64,000 bases of DNA from Peristeroidobacter soli (GCF_004138485.1 NZ_RYEV01000005.1:854827-918826), one strand, 5' to 3'; positions 1-8,948 are shown, counted from the stretch's first letter. The notes: generated from the letters alone by a model not told the origin. Numbers and translations: made by a program.

Positions 1-549
1 AACGACCGCACGACGCCGCTCGCGAGCGCCGCGGGCTCCATCGTCGGGCCGGTCGGGCGCACGATCCTGGTCGTGGGCGCGGTGATCTCGATGTTTGGCT
101 ACTTGAGCGCGAATGTCTTGTCGGAGCCGCGCGGATTGTTCGCGATGAGTCGCGACCGGTTCCTGCCGCCCATCCTGACCGCGGTTCATCCGACGTTTCA
201 CAGTCCGCACAAGGCCATCGTCATCTATGGCGTGATCGTGGCGTCGATCGCGCTGTCCGGCACCTATGAGACTTTGACCATCTTTGCGAATCTGTCGGCG
301 TTGATGCTTTATTTCCTGTGCGCCATCGCGGCGTACGTGCTGCGGAAGAAAGATATCCGTACCGATGGCGAGCCGTATCTCACGCCTGGGGGACCGTTGG
401 TGCCGATCGCCGCGTGCCTGTCGTTGTCGTGGTTGTTCTATGAGACCGTGACGCGTGAGCAGTTCGTGGCGTTGCTGATCGTGCTGGTGGTGGTGTTTGT
501 ATTGTACGGGCTGAGAACGTGGCGACTGAAGGCCGCTCAGACCGCGTAA
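1..549 (+). CDS. APC-family amino acid permease, C-terminal part (5' end outside window)
   Basis: The frame is open from base 1 and ends at TAA 547-549, giving about 182 residues of the C-terminal part of an inner-membrane secondary transporter. Several hydrophobic segments are visible (ILVVGAVISMFGYLSANVL, IVIYGVIVASIAL, LTIFANLSALMLYFLCAIAAYVL, FVALLIVLVVVFVLYGL). The stretch LSEPRGLFAMSRDRFLPP, followed by a P-HSPHKAI loop, is typical of the later transmembrane helices of the amino acid-polyamine-organocation (APC) superfamily. The substrate cannot be told from this part. The end overlaps the start of the next gene by 31 bases, so the two are probably co-transcribed. Confidence 0.8.
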   Translation, partial: NDRTTPLASAAGSIVGPVGRTILVVGAVISMFGYLSANVLSEPRGLFAMSRDRFLPPILTAVHPTFHSPHKAIVIYGVIVASIALSGTYETLTIFANLSALMLYFLCAIAAYVLRKKDIRTDGEPYLTPGGPLVPIAACLSLSWLFYETVTREQFVALLIVLVVVFVLYGLRTWRLKAAQTA

Positions 550-1874
550 CACCCGCGCCGACCTTCCTGCGTCGGCATCCGGCGCTCTGGGTTGAATGGC
601 TGCGACTGGTGAATTCGCTGTCGCGCCTGCGCGGCGACGGACGTCGCGCGGTGCTGCTCATTCTCTGTGCTGTCGCGGTTGTCATCGCGCTGATGTTTTC
701 AGTGTCGGGGCACTTGGCCGGTGCGGTCGCGACGCTGGCGGAATACTGGGTGTTGCTGGCGGTGGTCGCGGCGATTTATGCGGCGACCTCCGTGAGTGGG
801 CGGCGGCGACAGCTCGAGGAGTCGAAGTCACAGTCGTGGTTGATTGCCACGCCGATTCCGCCGCGAAGTTTGCTCATATCGCAGGCGATTCGTGTGCTGC
901 TGCCTCTGTGCGCACTCGCCGTGATGGTAGTGATGGTGCCCGCGCTGGTCGCGCTGACGACTGACGGCATCACTGCCGCGGCTGAGAAGGTTGCGAGCGC
1001 TGCCGCCGGCGGATTGTTCATCGGTGGAGTGTTCGGATGGTGGACTGCGCGTCGAGCGAAACCGTTAGGCGTCGTGCCGTCGCGGTATGTGCCACAGCCC
1101 CGCGTTCGTCGTACGGCTGTTGCGCGGTCCTCACAGGTTTCCGGTGAAGCCGCGCAGACATCGCGCCAATTTACGGAAGACTCGGCACAGCCGTTACATC
1201 GGCCTGCGCATGAGTCGCACGAGTCGGTGCAGCCGTCGCACCGGCCTGCGCACGAGTCGCACGAGTCGGCGCAGCCGTCACGTCAGCTTACGCGAGCTAC
1301 ACAGTCTTCGGGCGCGGTCGCGCAGGCCACTGGCGAGTATGCAAGCGCTGATATGCGGCCTGATTCGGCCGGGCTGGCCGGTTGGCCCATCGCGCAGGTT
1401 TTGTCCTGGAGCCGTCCGGAAAACTCGCGGTATGTGCTGGTCGCCGCGTTGCTGGCGGTGCAGGGCGGGTCGTCGGCGGTCGCAGGCTTGTCCGTGGTCG
1501 CGATGTACTTCGTTGCAAGTTACCTGGCCGCGTTGGTATCGGCGATGACGACCGTCGCGAAGTCCGCCGCCCTCTGGTTGCGTGCGACTCCGATCACGTT
1601 GATGGGATTCGTCTGGTCCGTGTCCCGGCGGGCACTCGTTCATCAGCTCATCGGTATCGCGCTGGCGATCGTCTGCATGATCCTGCTCGGTGCGCCGGTC
1701 GGCATGGCGCTGCAGGTCGCCGCGCTCTGGATCGGGTTGTTCATTTCGATCTCTGGATGGGCGCTGGTCGATCATTATCGGGGTCGATCGCCGCTGGTGA
1801 AGATCGCGCTTTCGGTCGCGGCGTTCGCTGCTGTGGCGACCGTCTTGCAGCTACGCGCGGGAGCAAAGACATGA
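519..1874 (+). CDS. Multi-spanning membrane protein, probable ABC-exporter permease with repeat-bearing loop
   Basis: This 451-residue protein starts at GTG 519 inside the upstream permease gene. It has hydrophobic segments around residues 45-65, 70-90, 128-150 and 160-175, then a long hydrophilic stretch (about 185-280), then at least four more membrane segments (about 305-440). The hydrophilic part is rich in Ser, His, Gln and Arg and contains two copies of the 14-residue unit HRPAHESHES(V/A)QPS. The stop codon overlaps the start of an ABC ATPase by four bases (ATGA), so this is most likely the membrane subunit of that transporter. I do not recognise a specific family, and the cargo is unknown. 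The repeat region looks like a recently expanded linker between two membrane halves. Confidence 0.65.
   Translation: MATEGRSDRVTPAPTFLRRHPALWVEWLRLVNSLSRLRGDGRRAVLLILCAVAVVIALMFSVSGHLAGAVATLAEYWVLLAVVAAIYAATSVSGRRRQLEESKSQSWLIATPIPPRSLLISQAIRVLLPLCALAVMVVMVPALVALTTDGITAAAEKVASAAAGGLFIGGVFGWWTARRAKPLGVVPSRYVPQPRVRRTAVARSSQVSGEAAQTSRQFTEDSAQPLHRPAHESHESVQPSHRPAHESHESAQPSRQLTRATQSSGAVAQATGEYASADMRPDSAGLAGWPIAQVLSWSRPENSRYVLVAALLAVQGGSSAVAGLSVVAMYFVASYLAALVSAMTTVAKSAALWLRATPITLMGFVWSVSRRALVHQLIGIALAIVCMILLGAPVGMALQVAALWIGLFISISGWALVDHYRGRSPLVKIALSVAAFAAVATVLQLRAGAKT
1197..1280 (+). repeat. 42-bp in-frame tandem repeat, two full copies
   Basis: Two adjacent 42-base units (1197-1238 and 1239-1280) differ at only a few positions and encode HRPAHESHESVQPS and HRPAHESHESAQPS. 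A partial upstream copy (DSAQPL) is visible just before them. The unit length is a multiple of three, so copy-number change would keep the reading frame of the membrane protein. Confidence 0.9.
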
Positions 1875-2599
1875 CTTCGATCGTGCTCGATGTTCGTCAG
1901 GTGCATGCCAGGTACGGTAAGCGTGAAGTGCTGAGCGGCGTGAGTTTGCAGGTGCCGGCCGGCGAGTGGTTCTGTCTGCTCGGGCCGAATGGCGTCGGCA
2001 AGAGCACGTTGTTACGTTGTATCAGCGGTGCGCTCACGCCCTCGGAGGGCGACTTGCTGATCGCGGGGTATTCTGCGATCACCGATCCGCTGGCCGCCAA
2101 GCAACGACTCGGTTACGCCTGTGCGCCGGAGCAACTGCCGGGGCTGCTGACGGGAAGGCAGTGTCTCGAGGTGTATGCGCAGGCCAAAGGGTTGCGAGAG
2201 ATCAACGCCGATGTGTTGGCGCTGGCCAGCGAGCTGCGCTTCGATGGGTACTTCGACAGCTTCGTCGATACTTATTCGCTCGGGACGAGACAGAAGCTCT
2301 GCATCCTGCTCGCACTGCTCGGCGAGCCGACGCTGATCGTGCTGGATGAAGCCTTCAACGGGCTCGATCCGGCGAGTGCGTTACAGGTCAAACATCACTT
2401 GCAACACCGGCTGTCGGATGGACGCTGCGCCGTGCTGCTCGCGACACATTCATTGGATATCGTCGAGCACTACGCCGACAAAGCGGCGCTGCTGATCGAC
2501 GGCCGCATCGTGCGCGAGTGGAGCGAAACCGAGATTGCCGCATTCCGCGTGCAAGGAGACAGCGCTATGGAGACGGCGCTGGCACAAGCCTCGGCCTAG
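1871..2599 (+). CDS. ABC transporter ATP-binding protein
   Basis: A 242-residue nucleotide-binding subunit starting at ATG 1871, which overlaps the stop of the upstream membrane protein (ATGA). Walker A is GPNGVGKST (residues 38-46), Walker B is LIVLDEAF followed by NGLDP, and the switch histidine lies in LLATHSLD. The signature loop reads YSLGTRQKL instead of the usual LSGGQ, a variant common in ABC-2-type exporter ATPases. It would energise the membrane protein encoded just before it. No substrate can be assigned. Confidence 0.9.
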   Translation: MTSIVLDVRQVHARYGKREVLSGVSLQVPAGEWFCLLGPNGVGKSTLLRCISGALTPSEGDLLIAGYSAITDPLAAKQRLGYACAPEQLPGLLTGRQCLEVYAQAKGLREINADVLALASELRFDGYFDSFVDTYSLGTRQKLCILLALLGEPTLIVLDEAFNGLDPASALQVKHHLQHRLSDGRCAVLLATHSLDIVEHYADKAALLIDGRIVREWSETEIAAFRVQGDSAMETALAQASA

Positions 2600-2603
2600 T
2601 TGC

Positions 2604-2754
2604 AATGGCACTTAGATAGCGCCATTGCACAGCGGATGGCGGTTTGCGGGTGGCGGTTGGAACAGAACCAAGGCGAAAATCCGGCGTCCTTCTCCGGCTG
2701 TCCGCCAACCGCAAACCGCCATCCGCTGTGTTATGCGCTTAACCAAGTGCCATT
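2604..2754. repeat. Long imperfect inverted repeat between convergent genes
   Basis: Arms at 2604-2656 and 2702-2754 pair in three blocks: 10 perfect bases (2604-2613 with 2745-2754), 22 perfect bases (2628-2649 with 2709-2730) and 6 more inward (2651-2656 with 2702-2707). The unpaired centre is about 45 bases. It fills the gap between the ABC ATPase and the converging cupin gene. It could act as a bidirectional transcription terminator or be a small non-autonomous repeat element; no T-run follows either arm. Confidence 0.85.
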
Positions 2755-2758
2755 GGGC

Positions 2759-3241
2759 CTAGTTGAACGACGGCACGCGCGCGCCGACAGGCGCGGTCTT
2801 CACCCAGCCTTGAAACGCGGCCGTTGCGCCACCTTCCTCCGGCGCCCAACGTGCGAACTCGGCGGCGGTCGCGGGGTCGTACGGTCCCTCCTTCACTTCC
2901 ACGAAGGAAGCCCCGTCGGTGAGCGCGATCAGCGTATGCCAGGTCTGCGACGGCAGCTCGAACGCGAGATTCGGTGTGCCCTCGCCAACGACACTCCGTT
3001 CCGTAATCGTCCCATCCGCATCGAACACCACGCATTCAAACCGGCCGCGCACGATCGTGCACAGCTCCGACTTGGTCATGTGCCGGTGCGGGCGAATGTA
3101 AGTATCGCTCTGAGCCACGACCACAAAACGCTGCACCAGATCGCTCGGTGAACTGTGCAGATTGTGATGGGCGCGCCGGCGCGGGCTGGCGGCGGCTTTC
3201 GCGGCGATTTCATCGAGCAGCGTGTTGGAGATCAGTTTCAT
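2759..3241 (-). CDS. WbuC-like cupin-fold protein
   Basis: A 160-residue cytoplasmic protein with a cupin core. The metal-binding motif is visible in YIRPHRHMTKSELCTIVRG, and a second conserved stretch is LPSQTWHTLIAL. The N-terminal MKLISNTLLDEIAAKAAASPRRRAHHNLH is typical of the WbuC family, whose members are often found in O-antigen or cell-surface loci and whose reaction is not well established. It begins three bases after the relA stop codon on the same strand, so it is probably co-transcribed with relA. WbuC identity is from recalled family features. Confidence 0.8.
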   Translation of the reverse strand: MKLISNTLLDEIAAKAAASPRRRAHHNLHSSPSDLVQRFVVVAQSDTYIRPHRHMTKSELCTIVRGRFECVVFDADGTITERSVVGEGTPNLAFELPSQTWHTLIALTDGASFVEVKEGPYDPATAAEFARWAPEEGGATAAFQGWVKTAPVGARVPSFN

Positions 3242-3244
3242 CGT

Positions 3245-5416
3245 TCAAACCTTGCGTCGGGCGCTCAACACATTGGGCAGGCCCTGGATCCGCGCCAGCA
3301 CGCGCGACAGCTCCTCCAGGTCGTGCACGGTGATTTTCAGGTTCATGTCGGCGATGTCGTCGGTCTCGTGGGTCAACGTGTTCATGGCGTGAATGTTGAT
3401 CTTCGAGTCGGCCAGAATCGCGGTCACGTCGCGCAACAGACCGCGACGGTCGTAGGCGCGAACGTTGATATCGACCGGGAACGCGCGGTCGCCGCCGCTG
3501 CCCCATTCGACCGGAATGACCCGTTCGGGATTGGCGATCGCGAGCCGTTTGAAGTTGGCGCAGTCGTCGCGATGGATGCTGACGCCGCGGCCCAGCGTGA
3601 TGTAACCGGCGATGGACTCGGGCGGCACGGGACTGCAGCAGCCCGCGAAGTTCGACAGCAGATCGTCCACGCCATCGATGGTGATGCCCGAGGCCTTCTT
3701 CGGCTCGGCCGCGGGCCGTTTCACGACCGGCGTCGGCAACTCCTGCGGCTTGGCCCGGCGCTGCACGGCGCCGCTGATCTGAGCGACGTTGATCTCGCCT
3801 TCGCCGATGGCGCGATACAGCTGCTCCGCGTTGTCGAAATTGAACTCGCTGATCAGCTCGGGCAGCGTCACCGAGTGCACCGCCAGCCGCTGCAGTTCGC
3901 GTTCGAGAATCTGTCGACCCTGCTGAGTGTTCTGCTGCTCGTCGAGCTTGCGAAAGAATGCGCGGACCTTGTTTCGATTGCGCGGCGAGGCGAGGTAGCC
4001 GAGCGAGGGCACCAGCCAGTCGCGGCTCGGGTTGAGTTGCTTGCCGGTGATGATCTCGACCTGATCGCCGTTCTGCAGGATCTGGTTCAGCGGCACCATG
4101 CGGCCGTTGACCTTGGCGCCCCGGCAGCGATGGCCCAGATCTGAATGGATGTGATACGCGAAGTCGAGCGGGGTCGCGCCTCGCGGCAGATCGACCACCT
4201 CACCTCGCGGCGAGATCGCATAGACCCGATCCTCGAACAATTCCGAGCGCACCCGGTCCAGAAACTCGCCTTCGGTTTCCTCGCCGCGCTCGCTGGGTTC
4301 GAGCACTTGCCGAAGCCAGACGATCTTCTGTTCGTACGCGGGATTCGCTTTGCCGCCTTCTTTGTAGCGCCAGTGAGCGGCCACGCCGAGCTCGGCGTGG
4401 GCATGCATCTCGCGAGTGCGGATCTGCACTTCCAGCGGCAGCTTGCCGGGGCCGATGACGGCGGTGTGCAGGGATCGATACAGATTGTCCTTGGGGGTCG
4501 CGATGTAGTCGTCGAACTCGCCCGGAATGTACGGCCACATTCCATGCACGATGCCGAGCGCGGCATAGCAGTCGGCGATGCTGTCCACGAGCACACGCAC
4601 GGCGCGCACGTCGTAGAGCTGATCGAACTGCAGACCTTTGCGATGCATCTTTCGCCAGATGCTGTAGATGTGCTTCGGCCGGCCGGCGATCTCGGCGTGC
4701 TCGATGTGCGCCTTCTCCAGCTCCCGGCGCAACACGTCGATCACCTCGCCGATGTAACGTTCGCGATCGATGCGCTTGGAGGCGAGCCAGCCGGCGATGG
4801 TCTTGTAGTTCTCGGGATCCAGGTAGCGGAAGCTCAGATCCTCGAGCTCCCACTTCAGTTGCCACACACCGAGCCGGTTCGCGAGCGGCGCGTAGACTTC
4901 GCGCGTTTCATAAGCGAGCCGTTCGCGCTCGGCGGCCGGCGCATCCTTGCTATCGCGCAGCTGCTGCAATTGAGCGGCGAGCTTCACGAGCACCAGTCGC
5001 GGATCGGTCACGATGGCCAGCAGCATCTTGCGCAGGCCTTCGGCCTGATTGCCCGAGAGCGAGGGCGTGCCGCGGCCGCCGCCCGTTGCGGCTGGAATGG
5101 TGATGTTGAGCGAGCCCAGTCGTTGCAGCTCGCTGGCGATTCGATTGGCCGGGGCGCTCAGCGTTTTGAGGGCCTGTTCCGGCGTGAGCACCTCGGCTTC
5201 GAGCAGCGGCAGGAGCAGGGCGCCGCCGAGAATGTCGTCGTCATCGGTCAATGTGACCAGGATGTCGACGATGGCCTGCGCCCGGGCGAGCGCGGCCGGT
5301 GCCTTGGGCCGGTCCGCGCCGACCGCGGCCGACAATTTCGATAACAGCTCGTGGGCCCGGCGGCGGGCGTTCGCGGTCTGCTCGGTGTCGGATGCTGCGT
5401 CGTCGACGGAAGGCAT
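3245..5416 (-). CDS. relA: (p)ppGpp synthetase, RelA type
   Basis: This 723-residue protein makes the stringent-response alarmone (p)ppGpp from GTP/GDP and ATP on stalled ribosomes. Domains in order are a degenerate HD region (about 40-190), the synthetase domain (about 230-350), TGS (about 400-460) and a C-terminal ACT domain. The HD hydrolase motif is absent: where bifunctional SpoT has a His-Asp pair, this protein reads DDDDILGGALLLPLLEAEV. The synthetase carries EFDDYIATPK, the acidic EFDD form seen in RelA. The following segment is DNLYRSLHT, where most RelA proteins have PNGYxSxHT. TGS begins YAISPRGEVVDLPRGATPLDF. Length is close to E. coli RelA. The cupin gene follows three bases downstream. 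Confidence 0.93.
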   Translation of the reverse strand: MPSVDDAASDTEQTANARRRAHELLSKLSAAVGADRPKAPAALARAQAIVDILVTLTDDDDILGGALLLPLLEAEVLTPEQALKTLSAPANRIASELQRLGSLNITIPAATGGGRGTPSLSGNQAEGLRKMLLAIVTDPRLVLVKLAAQLQQLRDSKDAPAAERERLAYETREVYAPLANRLGVWQLKWELEDLSFRYLDPENYKTIAGWLASKRIDRERYIGEVIDVLRRELEKAHIEHAEIAGRPKHIYSIWRKMHRKGLQFDQLYDVRAVRVLVDSIADCYAALGIVHGMWPYIPGEFDDYIATPKDNLYRSLHTAVIGPGKLPLEVQIRTREMHAHAELGVAAHWRYKEGGKANPAYEQKIVWLRQVLEPSERGEETEGEFLDRVRSELFEDRVYAISPRGEVVDLPRGATPLDFAYHIHSDLGHRCRGAKVNGRMVPLNQILQNGDQVEIITGKQLNPSRDWLVPSLGYLASPRNRNKVRAFFRKLDEQQNTQQGRQILERELQRLAVHSVTLPELISEFNFDNAEQLYRAIGEGEINVAQISGAVQRRAKPQELPTPVVKRPAAEPKKASGITIDGVDDLLSNFAGCCSPVPPESIAGYITLGRGVSIHRDDCANFKRLAIANPERVIPVEWGSGGDRAFPVDINVRAYDRRGLLRDVTAILADSKINIHAMNTLTHETDDIADMNLKITVHDLEELSRVLARIQGLPNVLSARRKV

Positions 5417-5565
5417 GGAAGCGCGGATCGTGTCGGATTGTAGCCGTTGCCGGTATCATACCGACCTTCGCAACTCGAGACCCGAGCGGGTCAAGCAGAG
5501 GGGAGTCCTTGCGCAGACACAGGCGCCCGAAAAGTCTCGCCGAGCTCAACCTGGCCCGAGGTGAC

Positions 5566-6141
5566 GTGAAGGTATCGACGGCGATCGTCAGCCTCCGTCA
5601 GCGCGCGACCAAGGAAGCCCTGGCGCCGGCGCCGAGAGTGCGAATCCTTGGGCTGGACCCGGGCTCGTTATGCACCGGTTACGCGGTGGTTGAGACAGGA
5701 CCCAAGGTCACGTATGTGGTGAGCGGATCGATCCGGGCCCGCGGCGCCTCGCTGGCCGATCGTCTGCAGGAAATTTTTGCCGGCGTGGATAAGCTGGCGG
5801 CCGAGTACCAGCCGGACGAAGTCGCCATCGAGCGCGTGTTTATGCACCGCAATGCCGACAGCGCGTTGAAGCTGGGGCAGGCGCGGGGCGCGGCGTTGAG
5901 TGCGACTTTTGCCGTGCGTCCGCGGGTTTTTGAGTACGCGCCGCGTGAGGTGAAACTGGCGGTGGTCGGAACCGGTGCAGCCCAGAAGGAACAAGTGCAG
6001 TTGATGGTGCGACGTTTGTTGTCTCTCTCCGGGCCGCTCGGCGCCGACGCGGCCGATGCGCTGGCCATCGCGCTTTGCCATGCGCATTCCCGCAATCTCA
6101 ACGGCCAGCTGCGCCAGCTCGCGGCGGGCTCGGCGCAATGA
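5566..6141 (+). CDS. ruvC: Crossover junction endodeoxyribonuclease RuvC
   Basis: RuvC cuts Holliday junctions during recombinational repair, working with RuvAB. The RNase H-like core is clear: ILGLDPGSLCTGYAVV with the first catalytic Asp, the ERVFMHRNADSALKLGQARG segment, and the terminal acidic pair in DAADALAIALCHAH. The start is uncertain. GTG 5566 has an upstream GAGG but adds 24 residues before the usual N-terminus. GTG 5638 gives a 167-residue protein that begins VRILGLDPG and matches the family length, but has a poor ribosome binding site. The stop overlaps the ruvA start (AATGA). Confidence 0.93.
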   Translation: MKVSTAIVSLRQRATKEALAPAPRVRILGLDPGSLCTGYAVVETGPKVTYVVSGSIRARGASLADRLQEIFAGVDKLAAEYQPDEVAIERVFMHRNADSALKLGQARGAALSATFAVRPRVFEYAPREVKLAVVGTGAAQKEQVQLMVRRLLSLSGPLGADAADALAIALCHAHSRNLNGQLRQLAAGSAQ

Positions 6142-6743
6142 TCGGTTTTTTGCGCGGTCGGCTGACCGCCAAGCAACCTCCGCAGCTGGTGATCGACGTG
6201 GGCGGCGTCGGTTACGAGCTGGAAGCGCCCATGTCGACGTTCTATGGGTTGCCGGCGGCCGGGGCGGACGTTCATTTGTTCACCCATCTGGTGGTGCGCG
6301 AGGATGCGCACATCCTGTTCGGCTTCGGCACCGAGCGTGAGCGCCGGCTGTTTCGCGAGCTGCTGAAAGTTTCCAATGTGGGGCCGAAGCTGGCGCTGGC
6401 GCTGCTGTCGGGCCTCACCGTCGATGCCTTCCTGATGTGCATCGAGGCGCAGGACATCGATACATTGGTCCGCACGCCGGGCGTGGGTCGCAAGACGGCC
6501 GAGCGCCTGGTGGTCGAGATGCGCGACCGGGTGAAGGGTTTTGGCGACACGGGCCTCGCGGTGTTGCCGACCGGCGGAACCGCCGAGCCTGCGATCGGTC
6601 CACAAGCGGAGGCTTTCAGCGCGCTGGTCGCGTTGGGTTATAAGCCTGCCGAAGTGACGCGACTGCTGAAGTCGGTGGACGCGTCGGTGCAGACCACCGA
6701 GGAAATCATTCGCCGCGCATTGCAGGCCGCTGCCACCCGATAA
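6138..6743 (+). CDS. ruvA: Holliday junction branch migration protein RuvA
   Basis: This 201-residue protein forms the tetramer that holds the Holliday junction and loads RuvB. The N-terminal OB domain starts MIGFLRGRLTAKQPPQLVIDVGGVGYEL. Helix-hairpin-helix segments follow at LKVSNVGPKLALALLSG and LVRTPGVGRKTAERLVVEM. The C-terminal RuvB-binding domain reads EAFSALVALGYKPAEVTRLLKSV. ATG 6138 overlaps the ruvC stop by three bases, and this start matches the family N-terminus exactly. ruvB begins six bases after its stop. Confidence 0.96.
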   Translation: MIGFLRGRLTAKQPPQLVIDVGGVGYELEAPMSTFYGLPAAGADVHLFTHLVVREDAHILFGFGTERERRLFRELLKVSNVGPKLALALLSGLTVDAFLMCIEAQDIDTLVRTPGVGRKTAERLVVEMRDRVKGFGDTGLAVLPTGGTAEPAIGPQAEAFSALVALGYKPAEVTRLLKSVDASVQTTEEIIRRALQAAATR

Positions 6744-6749
6744 GCCATC

Positions 6750-7784
6750 ATGATCGAGCAGGACCGCATCGTATCCGCCGCTTCGCAGGGCGATGAAGCC
6801 GCCCTCGACCGCGCCGTGCGGCCGAAGAAGCTGGCCGACTATGTCGGTCAGACGGCGGTCAAGACGCAGATGGAAATATTCATCCAGGCGGCGCGCAACC
6901 GGCGCGAAGCGCTGGATCACGTGCTGATCTTCGGTCCGCCCGGCCTGGGCAAGACCACGCTGGCGAACATCATCGCCAATGAGCTCGGCGTGAATCTGCG
7001 CCAGACCTCGGGCCCGGTGATCGAGCGCGCCGGCGATCTGGCCGCGCTGCTGACCAATCTGCAGGCCAACGACGTGCTGTTCGTCGATGAGATTCATCGG
7101 CTCAGCCCGCAGGTCGAGGAGATCCTGTATCCGGCGATGGAAGATTTTCAGCTCGATATCATGATCGGCGAAGGCCCGGGCGCGCGCTCCATCAAGCTGG
7201 ACCTGCCGCCGTTCACGTTGATCGGGGCGACCACGCGCGCCGGCCTGCTGACCTCGCCGCTGCGAGACCGGTTCGGCATCGTGCAACGTTTGGAGTTCTA
7301 TGACATCGCCGAGCTGCAACGCATTGTGACTCGCTCGGCGAGCCTGCTGGGCGTGCCGGCGGATGCGGCCGGAGCGGCACGGATCGCCCAGCGTTCCCGG
7401 GGAACTCCCCGTATCGCCAATCGATTGCTCCGGCGCGTGCGTGACTATGCCGAGGTGCGCGCCGGTGGCCGGATTACCGACGAAGTGGCGCAGGCGGCAC
7501 TGGATATGCTGGACGTGGACCCGCTGGGTTTCGACCTGATGGACCGCAAGCTGCTACTGACCATCATCGAAAAATTCGACGGCGGGCCGGTGGGCGTGGA
7601 AAGCCTGTCGGCGGCGCTGGGCGAGGAGCGCGGCACGATCGAGGACGTGATCGAGCCGTATCTGATCCAGCAAGGTTTCATCATGCGCACCGCCCGCGGC
7701 CGGATGGCGACGCGCCTGGCGTATCAGCATTTCGGCTTGAAGCTGCCGGAACGGCCGGGCACCGGCGAGTTGTTCAATGACTGA
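6750..7784 (+). CDS. ruvB: Holliday junction branch migration helicase RuvB
   Basis: A 344-residue AAA+ motor that drives branch migration with RuvA. Early residues [16 protein letters not shown] are the usual RuvB lead-in. Walker A is [12 protein letters not shown] (about 61-72), Walker B is LFVDEIHRL, sensor 1 is [20 protein letters not shown] with the arginine finger region, and the C-terminal winged helix includes [32 protein letters not shown]. Length is normal. The 3' end overlaps ybgC by eight bases, linking the ruv and tol-pal clusters as in many gammaproteobacteria. Confidence 0.97.
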   Translation: MIEQDRIVSAASQGDEAALDRAVRPKKLADYVGQTAVKTQMEIFIQAARNRREALDHVLIFGPPGLGKTTLANIIANELGVNLRQTSGPVIERAGDLAALLTNLQANDVLFVDEIHRLSPQVEEILYPAMEDFQLDIMIGEGPGARSIKLDLPPFTLIGATTRAGLLTSPLRDRFGIVQRLEFYDIAELQRIVTRSASLLGVPADAAGAARIAQRSRGTPRIANRLLRRVRDYAEVRAGGRITDEVAQAALDMLDVDPLGFDLMDRKLLLTIIEKFDGGPVGVESLSAALGEERGTIEDVIEPYLIQQGFIMRTARGRMATRLAYQHFGLKLPERPGTGELFND

Positions 7785-8178
7785 GTCGCGCCCGTTCGCC
7801 TGGCCGGTGCGTATTTACTGGGAAGACACCGACGCCGGCGGCATCGTCTACTACGCGAACTACATGAAGTTCATGGAGCGGGCCCGCACCGAATGGTTGC
7901 GCGCCGCCGGCATCGAGCAGCTGCCCTTGAAGGAGCAGCACGGGCTGATGTTCGTGGTCGTCGATATCGAAGCGCACTATCGCCGGCCGGCGCGGTATGG
8001 CGATGAGCTGCTGGTGACCTGCGTGATCGCCGAGCGCACGCGCGCCAGCTTCACGTTTCAACAACAGGTGTTTCGCGGCGGCCTCGACGGCGAGCTGCTG
8101 GTCGAAGGCAAGGTGCGCGTGGCGTGCCTGGACGCCGTGAGCTTGAGGCCGACGGCGTTACCAAAGGATCTGATGTGA
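7777..8178 (+). CDS. ybgC: Tol-Pal-associated acyl-CoA thioesterase YbgC
   Basis: A 133-residue hot-dog-fold thioesterase of the 4-hydroxybenzoyl-CoA thioesterase type. The diagnostic segment is [29 protein letters not shown], where the Asp of DTDAGG is the expected catalytic residue. It is normally the first gene of the tol-pal operon and is thought to act on acyl-CoA or acyl-carrier-protein thioesters near the inner membrane. The start at ATG 7777 lies inside the end of ruvB. Fifty-nine bases separate it from tolQ. Confidence 0.94.
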   Translation: MTESRPFAWPVRIYWEDTDAGGIVYYANYMKFMERARTEWLRAAGIEQLPLKEQHGLMFVVVDIEAHYRRPARYGDELLVTCVIAERTRASFTFQQQVFRGGLDGELLVEGKVRVACLDAVSLRPTALPKDLM

Positions 8179-8237
8179 ATGCCCCCCGCGCGCAGCGCCG
8201 GGGCGCAGTCTGACTGGCTAATCGGGAGTGATGGGAA

Positions 8238-8948
8238 ATGGCAGAGAACCTGAATCCTCTGGAGCTGGTGCTGAACGCCAGCATCGTGGTGCAGATCGTG
8301 ATGGCGCTGCTGCTGCTGGCATCGCTGGTGTCATGGTCCATCATGCTGCGTAAACGCGCCGAGCTGAAAAAGGCGCGCACCGATGCCGACCGCTTCGAGG
8401 AATCGTTCTGGTCGGGCGGCGATCTGACCGCGATGTTTCGTTCCATCGATCAGAGCCGCCGGGTCACGCGCGGCATGGAAGCGATCTTCGAGCAGGGCTT
8501 TCGTGAGTTCTCACGCTTGCGCCAGCAGGGCGGCATCGCCTCCGCGCAGCTGATCGAAGGCGCCCGTCGCGGCATGCGCGTCGCACTGCTGAAGGAAAGC
8601 GATCGTTTGGAACTGGGTCTCGCGATGCTCGCGACCATCGGCTCGACCAGCCCGTACATCGGACTGTTCGGCACCGTGTGGGGCATCATGAATGCATTCC
8701 ACGGCCTGGGTAACGTACAGCAGGCGACGCTGTCGATGGTGGCGCCCGGCATCACCGAAGCGCTGATCGCGACCGCCATGGGTCTGTTCGCCGCCATTCC
8801 CGCGGTGGTCGCTTACAACCGTTATGCGGATCAGGTGACTCGCGTCGAAACGCGCTACGACACGTTCACCGAAGAGCTCTCGACGATTCTGCAGCGTCAC
8901 GCATCGGCTCCTCGTGAGTCGCAGCGAGGCGCCGAGGCGCACGCATGA
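8238..8948 (+). CDS. tolQ: Tol-Pal system proton channel TolQ
   Basis: A 236-residue inner-membrane protein of the MotA/TolQ/ExbB family that with TolR uses the proton gradient to energise TolA. Three membrane segments are visible: IVVQIVMALLLLASLVSWSIML near the N-terminus, then TSPYIGLFGTVWGIMNAFHGL and ITEALIATAMGLFAAIPAVVAYN. The latter two are the family signature. The ribosome binding site GGGAG lies in the 59-base gap after ybgC. The gene overlaps tolR by four bases. Confidence 0.96.
   Translation: MAENLNPLELVLNASIVVQIVMALLLLASLVSWSIMLRKRAELKKARTDADRFEESFWSGGDLTAMFRSIDQSRRVTRGMEAIFEQGFREFSRLRQQGGIASAQLIEGARRGMRVALLKESDRLELGLAMLATIGSTSPYIGLFGTVWGIMNAFHGLGNVQQATLSMVAPGITEALIATAMGLFAAIPAVVAYNRYADQVTRVETRYDTFTEELSTILQRHASAPRESQRGAEAHA

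Noticed and set aside
2604-2754. Integron attC site
   Set aside because: A long imperfect palindrome resembles an attC fold, but clear RYYYAAC/GTTRRRY ends are not present and no integrase or cassette array lies nearby.
3155-5344. Long plus-strand frames opposite relA
   Set aside because: They lack any recognisable domain and lie wholly within the relA coding region.
5679-7319. 546-residue minus-strand reading frame opposite ruvC-ruvA-ruvB
   Set aside because: It is an antisense shadow of clearly recognised ruv genes; its Arg/Gln/His-rich translation is typical of such high-GC shadows.
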